From JAFEDN01 sp963832945 (lineage in GTDB: Bacteria > Pseudomonadota > Gammaproteobacteria > Coxiellales > Coxiellaceae), in NCBI GenBank assembly GCA_963832945.1, contig CAWHVV010000007.1, forward strand, positions 372,001 to 436,000: DNA of 64,000 nt. Direction: 5' to 3'. A program made the position numbers and the translations under genes. Shown here piece by piece: positions 1-9,778 of this stretch. The notes below the pieces were generated by a model, which saw nothing but the letters and a program-made list of their open reading frames with translations, was not told where the DNA came from and ran no database searches. Position 1 is the first letter of the stretch. The number at the start of each line of letters is the position of its first letter.

Positions 1-1824
1 GGTGGCCAAAGTCTCGACCAGTTTGAAATAATTCGGTTGGCTCTCCGGGCGCTGTCGCTTGATCCGACGAAAATAGCGATAGAGTCACTCAGTTATCTGC
101 TGCAGTCCCCTTATCTCTGTCAAAACGAAAGCGATATTAATTTAGGCGCGCAACTGGACGCGCAATGCCGCGCTCTGGGTGGATTCGAATTGCCGTTGAC
201 GGTTTTATTTAGCGCGATGGCACACTGCCAGGCAGATTATCCCGGGCACACGTGGCTACAGCGCTGGCGCGCATACGCGGCCCTCAGTACGGTTTCTGAG
301 AGTTTGCAATTACCCAGCGCCTGGATAGAGCATTTCAGCCAACAATTAACCGCGTTGGGATGGCCGGGAGGCCGGGGTTTGAATAGCCTTGAGTATCAGC
401 TTATCCAGCGATGGCGGGAGCTCTTAGTCGAATTAGCCGAACTGGATATGATTAGTGGAAATGTCACTCGCACGAAGGCGCTGCATTGCCTGCAACGTTT
501 AGCCGCGCAAACAATTTTTCAACCCCAAACCGAATCGAAAAGTCCCATTCAAATTCTCGGAGTCCTGGAAAGCAGTGGTTTTTATTTTGATGCGATGTGG
601 GTGATGGGCATGGACGATCGAAACTGGCCGCCGCCCGCAGAACCCAATCCCTTTCTACCCTATCCATTGCAAACGCGACGGCAAATGCCCCACGCCTCGA
701 CGCAACGCGAACTGATTTACGCACAACGAATCACCCAACGTTTATTAAATTCCGCCGGGGAAATCTGGTTAAGCTGCTCCCCGGCAGAACCGGATCAACC
801 CGTGCGTTTTAGCCGTTTACTTCAGCCATTGCCGCTGAGTACAGCGGCAATGGCTGAAGATTCACAGAACTTTCCGCCCTTCCTCTCTTACGCTGAAAAT
901 ATTTTTGTATCCGCCCGCAAGGAAACTTTGCCGGAAGAGCAGGCTCCCGAGGTCGCTCTGACTGAAAAAGTTGGCGGCGGCAGTGGGATATTGACGCGAC
1001 AGGCGGAATGCCCATTTCGTGCTTTTGCTACTTTCCGGCTTAACGCCGTGGCGCTGGAGGAGCCCTCGTTAGGCATCTCCGCCCGCCAACATGGCATACT
1101 GATCCATAACGCTCTGGAATATATCTGGAAAACTCTTGGTAACCAGCAAAACCTGTTAAAGATGAATGACGCGGCTTTGCAAAAAATGCTGACGGAAATA
1201 GTCGATTGCGTGTCAGAAGAATTATTATTGCAGCAGGAATCGCCATTTACTTCTATTGAAAAAAAACGATTAATCACTTTGTTGACTGAGTGGCTGGCGC
1301 TGGAAAAAAAGCGGCCGCCGTTTCAGGTCATTGAACAGGAAACTGAACATACACTGGAATTATCGAGTTTGCGTCTGCGAATGAAAATTGACCGTATTGA
1401 CCAGCTCGAAAATGGCGGCCAGTTGCTCATTGATTATAAAACCGGGTTAACCAGCATACAGGACTGGTTGACAGAGCGTTTGCGACAACCGCAGTTACCT
1501 TTATATGCTTTAAATATCTGTCACCCACAAAAACTGGTGGGATTGGCTTTCGCGCAATTGCACGTCAGTAAACCGGGGTTTAAGGGGCTGCATGAGGAAT
1601 CTCTCGACACCGCGCGTTATTTCCCGTCGGGGATCATCAATGTCGATAGCCACAAGGAATACTTTGCACCCAGAACATGGACGGAGTTACTGAAGTATTG
1701 GCGTACTGCGCTGGAAAAATTGGCCGACGAATTTCAGCACGGCTTTGCAGAGGTTGATCCCGCCGATAATGGAACGCCCTGCCAAACATGTGATTTACAG
1801 TCTCTTTGCAGGGTTCAATTATGA
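1..1824 (+). CDS. AddB-like PD-(D/E)XK nuclease, 5'-truncated by window edge
   Basis: The frame is open from base 1, so the true start lies upstream; the TTG at 37 is only an internal codon. About 607 C-terminal residues are present. They contain a RecB-family nuclease core: a DRIDQ motif, LLIDYKTG near residue 477 (catalytic D-x-K) and a following QLPLY (QxxxY) motif. Four cysteines match the AddB iron-sulfur staple: one in QAECPFRAF near residue 336, and C-x2-C-x5-C at bases 1780-1809. Proteins of this type, called probable DNA repair proteins in proteobacteria, pair with a UvrD-like helicase to process double-strand ends. The stop codon overlaps the helicase start (ATGA at 1821), so the two are translationally coupled. 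A perfect palindrome at 821-858 lies in frame between the helicase-like and nuclease parts. The assignment to family is firm; the exact in vivo role is inferred. Confidence 0.85.
   Translation, partial: GGQSLDQFEIIRLALRALSLDPTKIAIESLSYLLQSPYLCQNESDINLGAQLDAQCRALGGFELPLTVLFSAMAHCQADYPGHTWLQRWRAYAALSTVSESLQLPSAWIEHFSQQLTALGWPGGRGLNSLEYQLIQRWRELLVELAELDMISGNVTRTKALHCLQRLAAQTIFQPQTESKSPIQILGVLESSGFYFDAMWVMGMDDRNWPPPAEPNPFLPYPLQTRRQMPHASTQRELIYAQRITQRLLNSAGEIWLSCSPAEPDQPVRFSRLLQPLPLSTAAMAEDSQNFPPFLSYAENIFVSARKETLPEEQAPEVALTEKVGGGSGILTRQAECPFRAFATFRLNAVALEEPSLGISARQHGILIHNALEYIWKTLGNQQNLLKMNDAALQKMLTEIVDCVSEELLLQQESPFTSIEKKRLITLLTEWLALEKKRPPFQVIEQETEHTLELSSLRLRMKIDRIDQLENGGQLLIDYKTGLTSIQDWLTERLRQPQLPLYALNICHPQKLVGLAFAQLHVSKPGFKGLHEESLDTARYFPSGIINVDSHKEYFAPRTWTELLKYWRTALEKLADEFQHGFAEVDPADNGTPCQTCDLQSLCRVQL
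821..858. repeat. Perfect 38-bp palindrome inside the nuclease gene
   Basis: Two 17-bp arms (821-837 and 842-858) are exact reverse complements around a 4-base AGTA loop. The core CCGCTGAGTACAGCGG resembles the terminal hairpin of the dispersed element found at 33438, 42518, 49738, 58695 and 61117. It is read through in frame as roughly 12 codons of the nuclease gene, in a poorly conserved linker. Confidence 0.8.
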
Positions 1825-4800
1825 ATACAGATGAACGGGCGCGGCGCGATGCTTTAAATCCCATGCAATCTTTCATTGTCCAGGCGCCCGCGGGATCCGG
1901 CAAAACGGAATTGCTGACACAGCGATATCTTTCTCTATTGAATCACGCGTGCGATGCTCCCGAAGAAATTATCGCCATTACTTTCACGCGTAAAGCGGCA
2001 GCGGAAATGCGTGAACGGATATTGTCGGCCCTGCATCGTAATCAGGAAAGCCCTCTGGTGAAAGAGCTGATGGAAAATCCACAAAGATTGCGGATTTTAA
2101 CGATTGACGCCCTGTGTGGTCAGCTCAGCAGCCGCCTGCCGCTACTCGCCGGATATGGGGCGCCCGCGCGAATTGTCGAGAACGCCGTTCCCTACTATCA
2201 ACAGGCCGTTCGGGAAATTTTGTTGCAGGCGACACCTTTAGAGTTGCTGGCGCATCTGGATAATAATGCCGAAAAATTAATGCAATTATGCGTGGAATTA
2301 CTGGCCAAACGCGAACAATGGCTGCCGTATTTAGTGGTCAACGCTTCCCAACCGCAAGTACGGCGGCGTCTCGAACAGGGTCTGGCACAATTAGCGCAGG
2401 AAATTTTAGAAACCGCCCAGCAACGTCTGGGACCTGAATTAAAATCGGAATTACTGCCTTTATTACGCTTTGCCGGTAAAAATCTGCTGTCAAAACAGGC
2501 TTCGCACCCTCTGACGCTCTGGGCGAATCGCGACGATTTCCCAACACCCCAAGCCGCCCATTTGGAAATCTGGCGTGGAGTGGCGCAGGCCCTGTTAACG
2601 GCAAAAGGCGAATGGAGGAAAATAATTGACATCCGCACCGGTTTTCCGCCGAAAACGGCGGAAAAAATCGCTTTCGAAGCAATACTCGCCCGCCTCAGTG
2701 ACGATGCCGGGACCTGCACACAACTTCGTCAAATCCTGCAATGCCCTCCCACCCAGTATGAGGACAGTCAGTGGCGAATTATTAATATTCTGATCCAGGT
2801 ATTGCCTCTGCTTGCCGCGCAACTGCAACTGATTTTTCAACAGTATGGTGTGATGGATTTTATCGAACTGGGATTATCCGCCAGCCGGGCATTGGGTGAA
2901 GAGCAACAACCCACGGATTTGGCCCTGTCTCTCGATTACCGTATCCGCCATCTGCTGGTGGATGAGTTTCAGGATACATCCATTGCACAGTTTAAACTGC
3001 TGGAAAAATTGCTGTTGGGATGGGAACCGGGTGATGGCCGGACTGTGTTTTTGGTAGGAGATCCCATGCAATCCATCTACCGTTTCCGCAATGCCGAAGT
3101 GAGTCTTTTTTTGCGGGCGAGGCAACGAGGCGTCCAGCAGATACCCTTGACACCGTTAACGTTAACCCGAAATTTTCGCTCTGGTGAAAATTTAATTGCA
3201 TGGTTCAATGCCGTTTTTCCGGAAATTTTACCTTCCATCGCCGATTTAACCAGCGGCGCCATTCCTTACACCGCAGCCCTGGCTACTCAACCGCAAATTT
3301 TTTCGCCGGCGATTTCCTGTTACGGTTACCACGACGCCGTCAGTGAAGCACGGCAAATTGTTAACATTATCGAAGAATGCCGGCAGAAAAGTCCGGCGGC
3401 AAAAATAGCGGTACTGGTTCGCTCGCGCCCGCATTTATTTAAAATTATTCCCGCTTTGCAAGCGGCGCAAATAAAATTTCAGGCGGTAGAAATTGAACCT
3501 CTGGCCGACCGGGCTGAAATTCAGGATCTGGCCGCACTCACGCGCGCGCTCCACCACCGCGCCGACCGCATTGCCTGGCTGGCGATTTTGCGCGCGCCGT
3601 ACTGCGGTTTATCTTTGGCGGATCTGCACGCTGTGGCGCAGGCTGCGAAATGCCGCACGATTTACGAAGCGCTGCTGGATTTTTCGCAATTAAACCTCAG
3701 TGAGGATGGGCAGAAACGGTTGCAGCGAATCGTTCCAGTGCTTTCACAAGCGCTGTTCCATCGTGGCCGATCGCCTCTCACAGACTGGGTCGAAGGCGCC
3801 TGGATGGCTCTCGGAGGACCCGCCGGCCTCAATCATCCGAACGAACTGCTGAATACGCAGACCTATTTTCGGTTATTAATGAAACTGGAACAGGAACAGC
3901 AAACGCCCGACGCTGCCCTGCTGGCTCAGCGTTTACAAAAATTATATGCGGCTGCCGATGTGCGCTCCGACGCCAGTTTACAAATTATGACTATTCATAA
4001 AGCCAAGGGTCTGGAATTTGATCATGTTATTCTTCCTGAACTGCAACGAAAACCCACTGCGGACGGCAGTCAATTATTACTCTGGCTGGAGCGCCCGCAG
4101 TCTCGGGGCGGCAGCCATTTAATTCTCGCACCCATTAAAGAAGCCGCGGCTGACAGTGATCCTATGTACGTTTATTTAAAACAGATTGAGCAACAAAAAT
4201 TGCTTTATGAGTCGCAACGTTTGCTCTACGTCGCCGCCACGCGCGCCAGGCAAACTCTGCATTTACTGGCGGTTTTACCGGAGGTTCCTCAAATTAAAGA
4301 ATGGCAACCTCCTGCCGGCAGTTTCCTTCAAATGCTCTGGCCGTATTTTCGTGAACTGGGTTTTAATGCGGGAGCCTTGGCCCCTGAATCGAAAGTATTG
4401 ACACAATCGGAAAGTACCGCCAAAAATCCGCCTTTCCAGCGCTTGGTCGCTGACTGGCAGCCCCCGCCACTTTTGAATAAAAGCCTCGCGCAGGAGCCAT
4501 GGACGCCGTGCGCAACGGGAATGGCGGATAGACGGCCCGCCTGGACCGGCGTCGTCATTCATGAAGCGCTGGCCGAGCTGGCGCAGCGGTCTCCGCATTT
4601 TTCAGATGTTCTGACAAACGCGCGCTGGGAACAGCGCTTGCGGCAATTAGGCATGTCCACGGTGGATCTTCCGGAGGCGATGATCCAAATACGCGCCGCT
4701 CTGCAAAAAACCCTTGAAGATCCGCGCGGATTATGGATTTTGTCCGCCGCTCACCAGGAACGCAAAAACGAATACGCCCTGAGCGCGGTGATCGATCAAC

Positions 4801-5021
4801 AGATCCAGCACGTGATCCTGGATCGAACCTTTATTGACGAAGTCGGAACACGCTGGATCATTGACTACAAAACCAGTGTTTTTAGAGAAGCAGACATCGA
4901 TTTTTATTATCCACAACTGGAGCGTTATGCCCGAATTATGGCGCTTCGGGAGCCGCGTACTATCAGATTGGCCCTTTATTTTCCGCTATGCTCCACCTGG
5001 CGCGAGTGGACATGGGTTTAA
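1821..5021 (+). CDS. AddA-like UvrD/Rep-family helicase-nuclease
   Basis: This is a 1066-residue superfamily 1A helicase with a C-terminal RecB-type nuclease. Visible motifs in order are Walker A QAPAGSGKT (21-29), motif Ia TFTRKAAAEM, motif II VDEFQDT (about 380), motif III GDPMQSIYRFR (about 414), motif IV LTRNFRSGE, motif V TIHKAKGLEFD (about 723) and motif VI YVAATRARQ (about 803). The nuclease motif WIIDYKTS lies near 1012 and is followed by QLERYARIM. ATG 1821 was chosen over the upstream in-frame TTG at 1806 because it overlaps the upstream stop as ATGA, the usual sign of coupling. With the preceding nuclease it probably forms an AddAB-like complex that unwinds and resects broken DNA for recombination. 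Whether it replaces RecBCD cannot be judged from this window. Confidence 0.88.
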   Translation: MNTDERARRDALNPMQSFIVQAPAGSGKTELLTQRYLSLLNHACDAPEEIIAITFTRKAAAEMRERILSALHRNQESPLVKELMENPQRLRILTIDALCGQLSSRLPLLAGYGAPARIVENAVPYYQQAVREILLQATPLELLAHLDNNAEKLMQLCVELLAKREQWLPYLVVNASQPQVRRRLEQGLAQLAQEILETAQQRLGPELKSELLPLLRFAGKNLLSKQASHPLTLWANRDDFPTPQAAHLEIWRGVAQALLTAKGEWRKIIDIRTGFPPKTAEKIAFEAILARLSDDAGTCTQLRQILQCPPTQYEDSQWRIINILIQVLPLLAAQLQLIFQQYGVMDFIELGLSASRALGEEQQPTDLALSLDYRIRHLLVDEFQDTSIAQFKLLEKLLLGWEPGDGRTVFLVGDPMQSIYRFRNAEVSLFLRARQRGVQQIPLTPLTLTRNFRSGENLIAWFNAVFPEILPSIADLTSGAIPYTAALATQPQIFSPAISCYGYHDAVSEARQIVNIIEECRQKSPAAKIAVLVRSRPHLFKIIPALQAAQIKFQAVEIEPLADRAEIQDLAALTRALHHRADRIAWLAILRAPYCGLSLADLHAVAQAAKCRTIYEALLDFSQLNLSEDGQKRLQRIVPVLSQALFHRGRSPLTDWVEGAWMALGGPAGLNHPNELLNTQTYFRLLMKLEQEQQTPDAALLAQRLQKLYAAADVRSDASLQIMTIHKAKGLEFDHVILPELQRKPTADGSQLLLWLERPQSRGGSHLILAPIKEAAADSDPMYVYLKQIEQQKLLYESQRLLYVAATRARQTLHLLAVLPEVPQIKEWQPPAGSFLQMLWPYFRELGFNAGALAPESKVLTQSESTAKNPPFQRLVADWQPPPLLNKSLAQEPWTPCATGMADRRPAWTGVVIHEALAELAQRSPHFSDVLTNARWEQRLRQLGMSTVDLPEAMIQIRAALQKTLEDPRGLWILSAAHQERKNEYALSAVIDQQIQHVILDRTFIDEVGTRWIIDYKTSVFREADIDFYYPQLERYARIMALREPRTIRLALYFPLCSTWREWTWV

Positions 5022-5058
5022 TAATTTCATTATCGTTTTGAGTATATGCTGGAGCAAT

Positions 5059-5946
5059 ATGACCGACATTTCCCATAAATTAATTGTAGCGATCTCCTCA
5101 AGAGCATTGTTCGACCTGGATGAGAGCAACCGGGTTTTTGAAAGCCAGGGGGTAGAAGCATATGCCCGATATCAAATCGAACACGAGAATGAAATCCTTA
5201 AACCCGGCGTCGCTTTCCCTCTGGTTACAAAATTTTTAAACCTGAATCAATATGGAGATCTGGTAGAAGTTATTTTGTTATCGCGAAATAGCGCGGATAC
5301 GGGACTGCGTATTTTTAACAGCATTGAACATTACAGTCTGGCCATCACCCGCGCGGCTTTTACCGGCGGACAAAGCCCTTATCAATATGTCAGCGCTTTT
5401 GGCTCGCACCTGTTTCTTTCGGCTCACAGCCAGGATGTCCGCGATGCCTTACAATCAGGTTGTGCGGCGGCCAATATTTTACCTTCCAATAATCAGGAGC
5501 ATCATTCGAACGAGTTGCGTCTCGCTTTTGATGGTGACGCCGTACTGTTTTCCGATGAAGCGGAACGCGTCTTTCAGGAACAGGGGCTCAATGCTTTTAC
5601 CAGCAGTGAAAAATTGGCGGCTCAACAACCCCTGTCCGGCGGACCCTTTAAAGGTTTTCTGTCCGCATTGCAAAAATTGCAACAACATTTTCCACCGGAT
5701 CAGTGCCCCATCCGCACCGCCCTGGTGACGGCCCGTCAGGCGCCAGCCCATGAGCGCCCGATCAGGACACTGCGTTCCTGGCAAATCCGCATCGATGAGG
5801 CCCTGTTTTTAGGCGGTCTGGAGAAAAGTGAATTTCTACATGCCTTTGGCGCGGATATTTTTTTCGATGACCAAATCGGCCACTGCGAGAAAGCCCGTGC
5901 CCACGTCGCCACCGCCCATGTTCCCAACAGTTGGAGTTTTCAATGA
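5059..5946 (+). CDS. Cytosolic 5'-nucleotidase (NT5C1-like family)
   Basis: The 295-residue product matches the 5'-nucleotidase family related to eukaryotic cytosolic 5'-nucleotidase I. The hallmark is the aspartate-rich segment FDGDAVLFSDEAERVFQEQG near residues 157-176, with a second related segment near the N-terminus (SSRALFDLDESNRVF). It should dephosphorylate nucleoside 5'-monophosphates in the cytoplasm. ATG 5059 is preceded by a GGAG ribosome binding site at 5051-5054. The longer reading frame from 4834 would overlap the helicase gene by about 190 bases and lacks a family-like N-terminus. It sits 37 bases after the helicase and converges with the LRR array. Substrate preference cannot be read from sequence alone. 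Confidence 0.85.
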   Translation: MTDISHKLIVAISSRALFDLDESNRVFESQGVEAYARYQIEHENEILKPGVAFPLVTKFLNLNQYGDLVEVILLSRNSADTGLRIFNSIEHYSLAITRAAFTGGQSPYQYVSAFGSHLFLSAHSQDVRDALQSGCAAANILPSNNQEHHSNELRLAFDGDAVLFSDEAERVFQEQGLNAFTSSEKLAAQQPLSGGPFKGFLSALQKLQQHFPPDQCPIRTALVTARQAPAHERPIRTLRSWQIRIDEALFLGGLEKSEFLHAFGADIFFDDQIGHCEKARAHVATAHVPNSWSFQ

Positions 5947-5991
5947 AACTGTGCATTCATTATTCCTGAATAAATATTCCGAGAAGGGTTG

Positions 5992-7820
5992 TTATTGCAG
6001 GTAATTAAAAATGCTTGTGAGTTTAGGCATTTTTTCGCATAAATCGGTTACCGCTTTTCGTTCCTCAGACGATTTAAATAAACCGTATTGATAGGGAAAT
6101 TCGCCTTTTGCGTAATCGTAAACCAGATTAGCCAGAACGTTTACATTATTCAAACACTCTGATATTTGCTCTCTGGTTTTAAGAGCATATTTTTTCTGAA
6201 ACAGACGATTTCTCAGACCCATTCTTTTTAACAGGCGAGTATGAGAATGGGATAAATGATTAAGATCCAGGGAAATGGCGCCACACAAACCATTTAATAA
6301 ACTCTGGTTAGCCCATAAAAAATAAACGGCTGAAGCTGTCCATAGTCGTTGAGAATTATCTTCCCAGAGAGAAAGACGGCATATGCTTTGGTTCAGAGCC
6401 AGGGCGCTAACGCCTGTGTCAGTGATCCCGGCATCACTTAAGCTGAGTTCGGTTAAAGAACTATTGTCCATGAACGCAGCAACCCCGTCGTCTCCAATCA
6501 AATTCCCCCCTAAATCGAGATTTTTGATGGTTTTATTTTTTGCCAGTTCAATTGCCCCCAAACAAGTGATGTGACATTTTATTAATCGAAGCCCAATAAG
6601 AGAGGTATTATCCCTGAAAGCCGCTGCACCGCCATCACTTATTGCATTTCCGGATATGCCGAGACTGGTAATGACTTCATTTTTTGCGAGCGCAATGGCT
6701 CCCTCTTCTCCGATACCACAATAAGCCAGATCAAGTTTAGTGATGGACGGGTTATCCTTAAAAGCAGCCGCACCCCGATTGCCAATTATATTTTTAACCA
6801 GCTCTAATGAGGTAATCGTATTATTGCCGGCGAGATCAATAGCTCCCTGTGCTCCGATACCACAATAAGCCAGATCAAGTTCAGTGATGGACGGGTTATC
6901 CTTAAAAGCGGCGGCGCCCTGATTGCCGATTATATTTTTACGCAGCTTTAACAAGGTAATCGTTTTATTGCCGGCAAGATCAATGGCTCCCTGTGCTCCG
7001 ATACCACAGTTAGCCAGATTAAGTTCGGTGATGGACGGGTTATCCTTAAAAGCGGCGGCGCCGGTATCTCCAATTTGATTACCCGTCAATGCCAGATAAG
7101 TAATGACATTACTGGAAGCGAGCGCCATGGCTCCCTTTTCCGTGATGCCGTTGGCATAAAGCGATAAATTTGTTATGGTTCGATTATCTTTCAAAAGCCT
7201 GGCGCCATCATCTCCAATTTGATTAAAATTCAGATCCAGACTTTGTGAGGGTCCCATTCCGATAACCAATTTCGCAATTTTTTTCCAAATTTATATGGGG
7301 GAGAGACAGTTTATTTTTAAGTACCTCCAAAACTGCTTCCTGGATTGGCCGATTGCTACAAACAAAATGTATTTAATTGCTTATTATTTGTGAGCGCATC
7401 CAGTCCTGTTCCACTCATATGAAATTTATTCTCCAAAATTGAGAGACCCGCCAGGCTGGTTCCTGCCAAATACAATGCCTGCTGATCTGTAATTTCACAA
7501 AGATAAAAAGCAAGTTTTGTGGCCGGATTACTCGCCAAAAGACAGGACATCCCTTTATCGCTCATCCTGACCGAATGGAGTGTAAGCTGCTTTATGTCCG
7601 GGAGGACTTTTGCCAGTAAAGATGTGCCTTTATCGCTGAGTTGGGTGAATGAGATACCCAGCTCTGTAATCCGGGGATTTCGGGATAAATACCCACAAAC
7701 ATCTTCCAAATTAAAACTATATTTATTTTCTCTATAGTTTAAATCCAGTTTCTGTTCAGAACAGTTTAGTTCAATTTCCGAATCTAATTCGAATTGTTCT
7801 TCATTTGATAATTTTTTCAT
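5992..7820 (-). pseudogene. LRR unit A, broken by two +1 frameshifts
   Basis: This is the most promoter-distal LRR unit. The N-terminal frame (7820 down to 7356, 154 codons) stops at a TAG created by one extra base near 7357; without it the reading would continue as SNRPIQEA, as in the sister units. A second extra base near 7243, where the siblings read GACTCGTGAGG, shifts frame again, and the rest (5992-7269) is open with all later LRRs. The last residues (TSIFNYLQ) differ from the RKRFDFQS ending of the other units. Its sequence is closest to unit B. The downstream frame has no ribosome binding site matching those of the intact copies, so a functional product is unlikely. Sequencing error is possible, but neighbouring core genes show no such indels. 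Confidence 0.8.
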
Positions 7821-7859
7821 TTTTCTCTCAGCAATTTATTATAGACGACAGACTCTGTG

Positions 7860-9686
7860 TTATGACCGGAAATCAAAACGCTTTCTTAGCTCAGGCATTT
7901 TTTCGCATAAATCGTTTACCGCTTTTCGTTCCTCAGACGATTTAAATAAACCGTATTGATAGGGAAATTCGCCTTTTGCGTAATCGTAAACCAGATCAGC
8001 CAGGACGTTTATATTATTCAAACACTCTGATATTTTCTTTCTGGTTTTAAGAGCATATTTTTTCTGAAACAGATGATTTCTCAGACCTATTCTTTTTAAC
8101 AGGCGAATATGAGAATGGGATAAATGATTAAGATCCAGGGAAATGGCGCCACACAAACCATTTAATAAACTCTGGTTAGCCCATAAAAAATAAACGGCTG
8201 AAGCTGTCCATAGTCGTTGAGAATTATCTTCCAAGAGAGAAAGACGGCATATGCTTTGGTTCAGAGCCAGGGCGCTAACGCCTGTGTCAGTGATCCCGGC
8301 ATGACTTAAGCTGAGTTCGGTTAAAGAACTATTGTCCATGAACGCAGCAACCCCGGCGTCTCCAATCGAATTCCCTCCTAAATCGAGATTTTTGATGGTT
8401 TTATTTTTTGCCAGTTCAATTGCCCCCAAACAAGTGATGTGACATTTTATTAATCGAAGCCCAATAAGAGAGGTATTATCCCTGAAAGCCGCTGCACCGC
8501 CATCACTTATTGCATTTCCGGATATGCCGAGACTGGTAATGACTTCATTTTTTGCGAGCGCAATGGCTCCCTCTTCTCCGATACCACAATAAGCCAGATC
8601 AAGTTTAGTGATGGACGGGTTATCCTTAAAAGAAGCCGCACCCCGATTGCCAATTATATTTTTATACCAGCTCTAATGAGGTAATCGTATTATTGCCGGC
8701 GAGATCAATAGCTCCCTGTGCTCCGATACCACAATAAGCCAGATCAAGTTCAGTGATGGACGGGTTATCCTTAAAAGCGGCGGCGCCCGGATTGCCGATT
8801 ATATTTTTACGCAGCTTTAAGAGGTAATCGTTTTATTGCCGGCAAGATCAATGGCTCCCTGTGCTCCGATACCACAGTTAGCCAGATTAAGTTCGGTGAT
8901 GGACGGGTTATCCTTAAAAGCGGCGGCGCCGGTATCTCCAATTTGATTACCCGTCAATGCCAGATGAGTAATGACATTACTGGAAGCGAGCGCCATGGCT
9001 CCCTTTTCCGTGATGCCGTTTGTATAAAGCGATAAATTTGTTATGGTTCGATTATCTTTCAAAAGCCTGGCGCCATCATCTCCAATTTGATTAAAATTCA
9101 GATCCAGACTCGTGAGGGTCCCATTCCGATAACCAATTTCGCAATTTTTTTCCAAATTTATATGGGGGAGAGACAATTTATTTTTAAGTACCTCCAAAAC
9201 TGCTTCCTGGATTGGGCGATTGCCAAAACAAAATGTATTTAATTGCTGATTATTTGTGAGCGCATCCAGTCCTTTTCCACTCATATGAAGTTTATTCTCC
9301 ACAATTGAGAGACCCACCAGGCTGGCGCCTGCCAAATACGATGCCTGCTGATCTGTAATTTCACAAAGATGAAAAGCAAGTTTTGTGGCCGGATTACTCG
9401 CCAAAAGACAGGACATCTCTTTATCGCTCATCCTGACCGAATGGAGTGTCAGCTGCTTAATGGCCGGGAGGACTGTTGCCAGTAAAGATGTGCTTTTGTC
9501 GTCGAGTTGGGTGAATGAGATACGCAGCTCTGTAATCCGGGGATTTCGGGATAAATACCCACGAACATCTTCCAAATTAAAACTATATTTATTTTCTTCA
9601 TAGTCTAAATCCAGTTGCTGTTCAGAACAGTTTAGTTCAATTTCCGAATCTAATTCGAATTGTTCTTCCTTTGATAATTTTTTCAT
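7860..9686 (-). pseudogene. LRR unit B, interrupted by a partly compensated frameshift
   Basis: The N-terminal frame (9686 down to 8817, 289 codons) is intact through the fourth LRR and then meets TAA, made by loss of one base near 8820 where unit A reads CTTTAACAAGG. About 155 bases later, near 8664, one base is gained (TTTTTATACC against TTTTTAACC in unit A). The original frame is thus restored and remains open to 7860. Because the first indel itself creates the stop, the second does not rescue translation. Units A and B are otherwise very similar, including the same LRR order and the same CHITCLGAIE segment, so they probably arose from one recent duplication and then decayed. Confidence 0.8.
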
Positions 9687-9778
9687 TTTTCTCTCACCAA
9701 TTTATTCTATACCAACATTGTTTTTTAACCAAATAATCTTTTGAGTATAGACGACAGATCTCTGTTAACGGAAATCAG
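9687..9778 (-). promoter_or_regulatory. Longer spacer between LRR units C and B
   Basis: This spacer is 92 bases instead of the usual 39. It keeps the ribosome-binding-site end and the ACAGA/TCTGT palindrome (here with two central bases) but carries about 50 extra bases of AT-rich sequence. No gene is seen in it. Confidence 0.4.

Noticed and set aside
2198..2719. 173-codon minus-strand frame within the helicase gene
   Set aside because: Shadow of the helicase; basic, Arg- and Cys-rich translation typical of antisense reading.
4834..5058. 75-residue N-terminal extension of the 5'-nucleotidase
   Set aside because: It overlaps the helicase 3' end, is not family-like, and a good ribosome binding site precedes ATG 5059.
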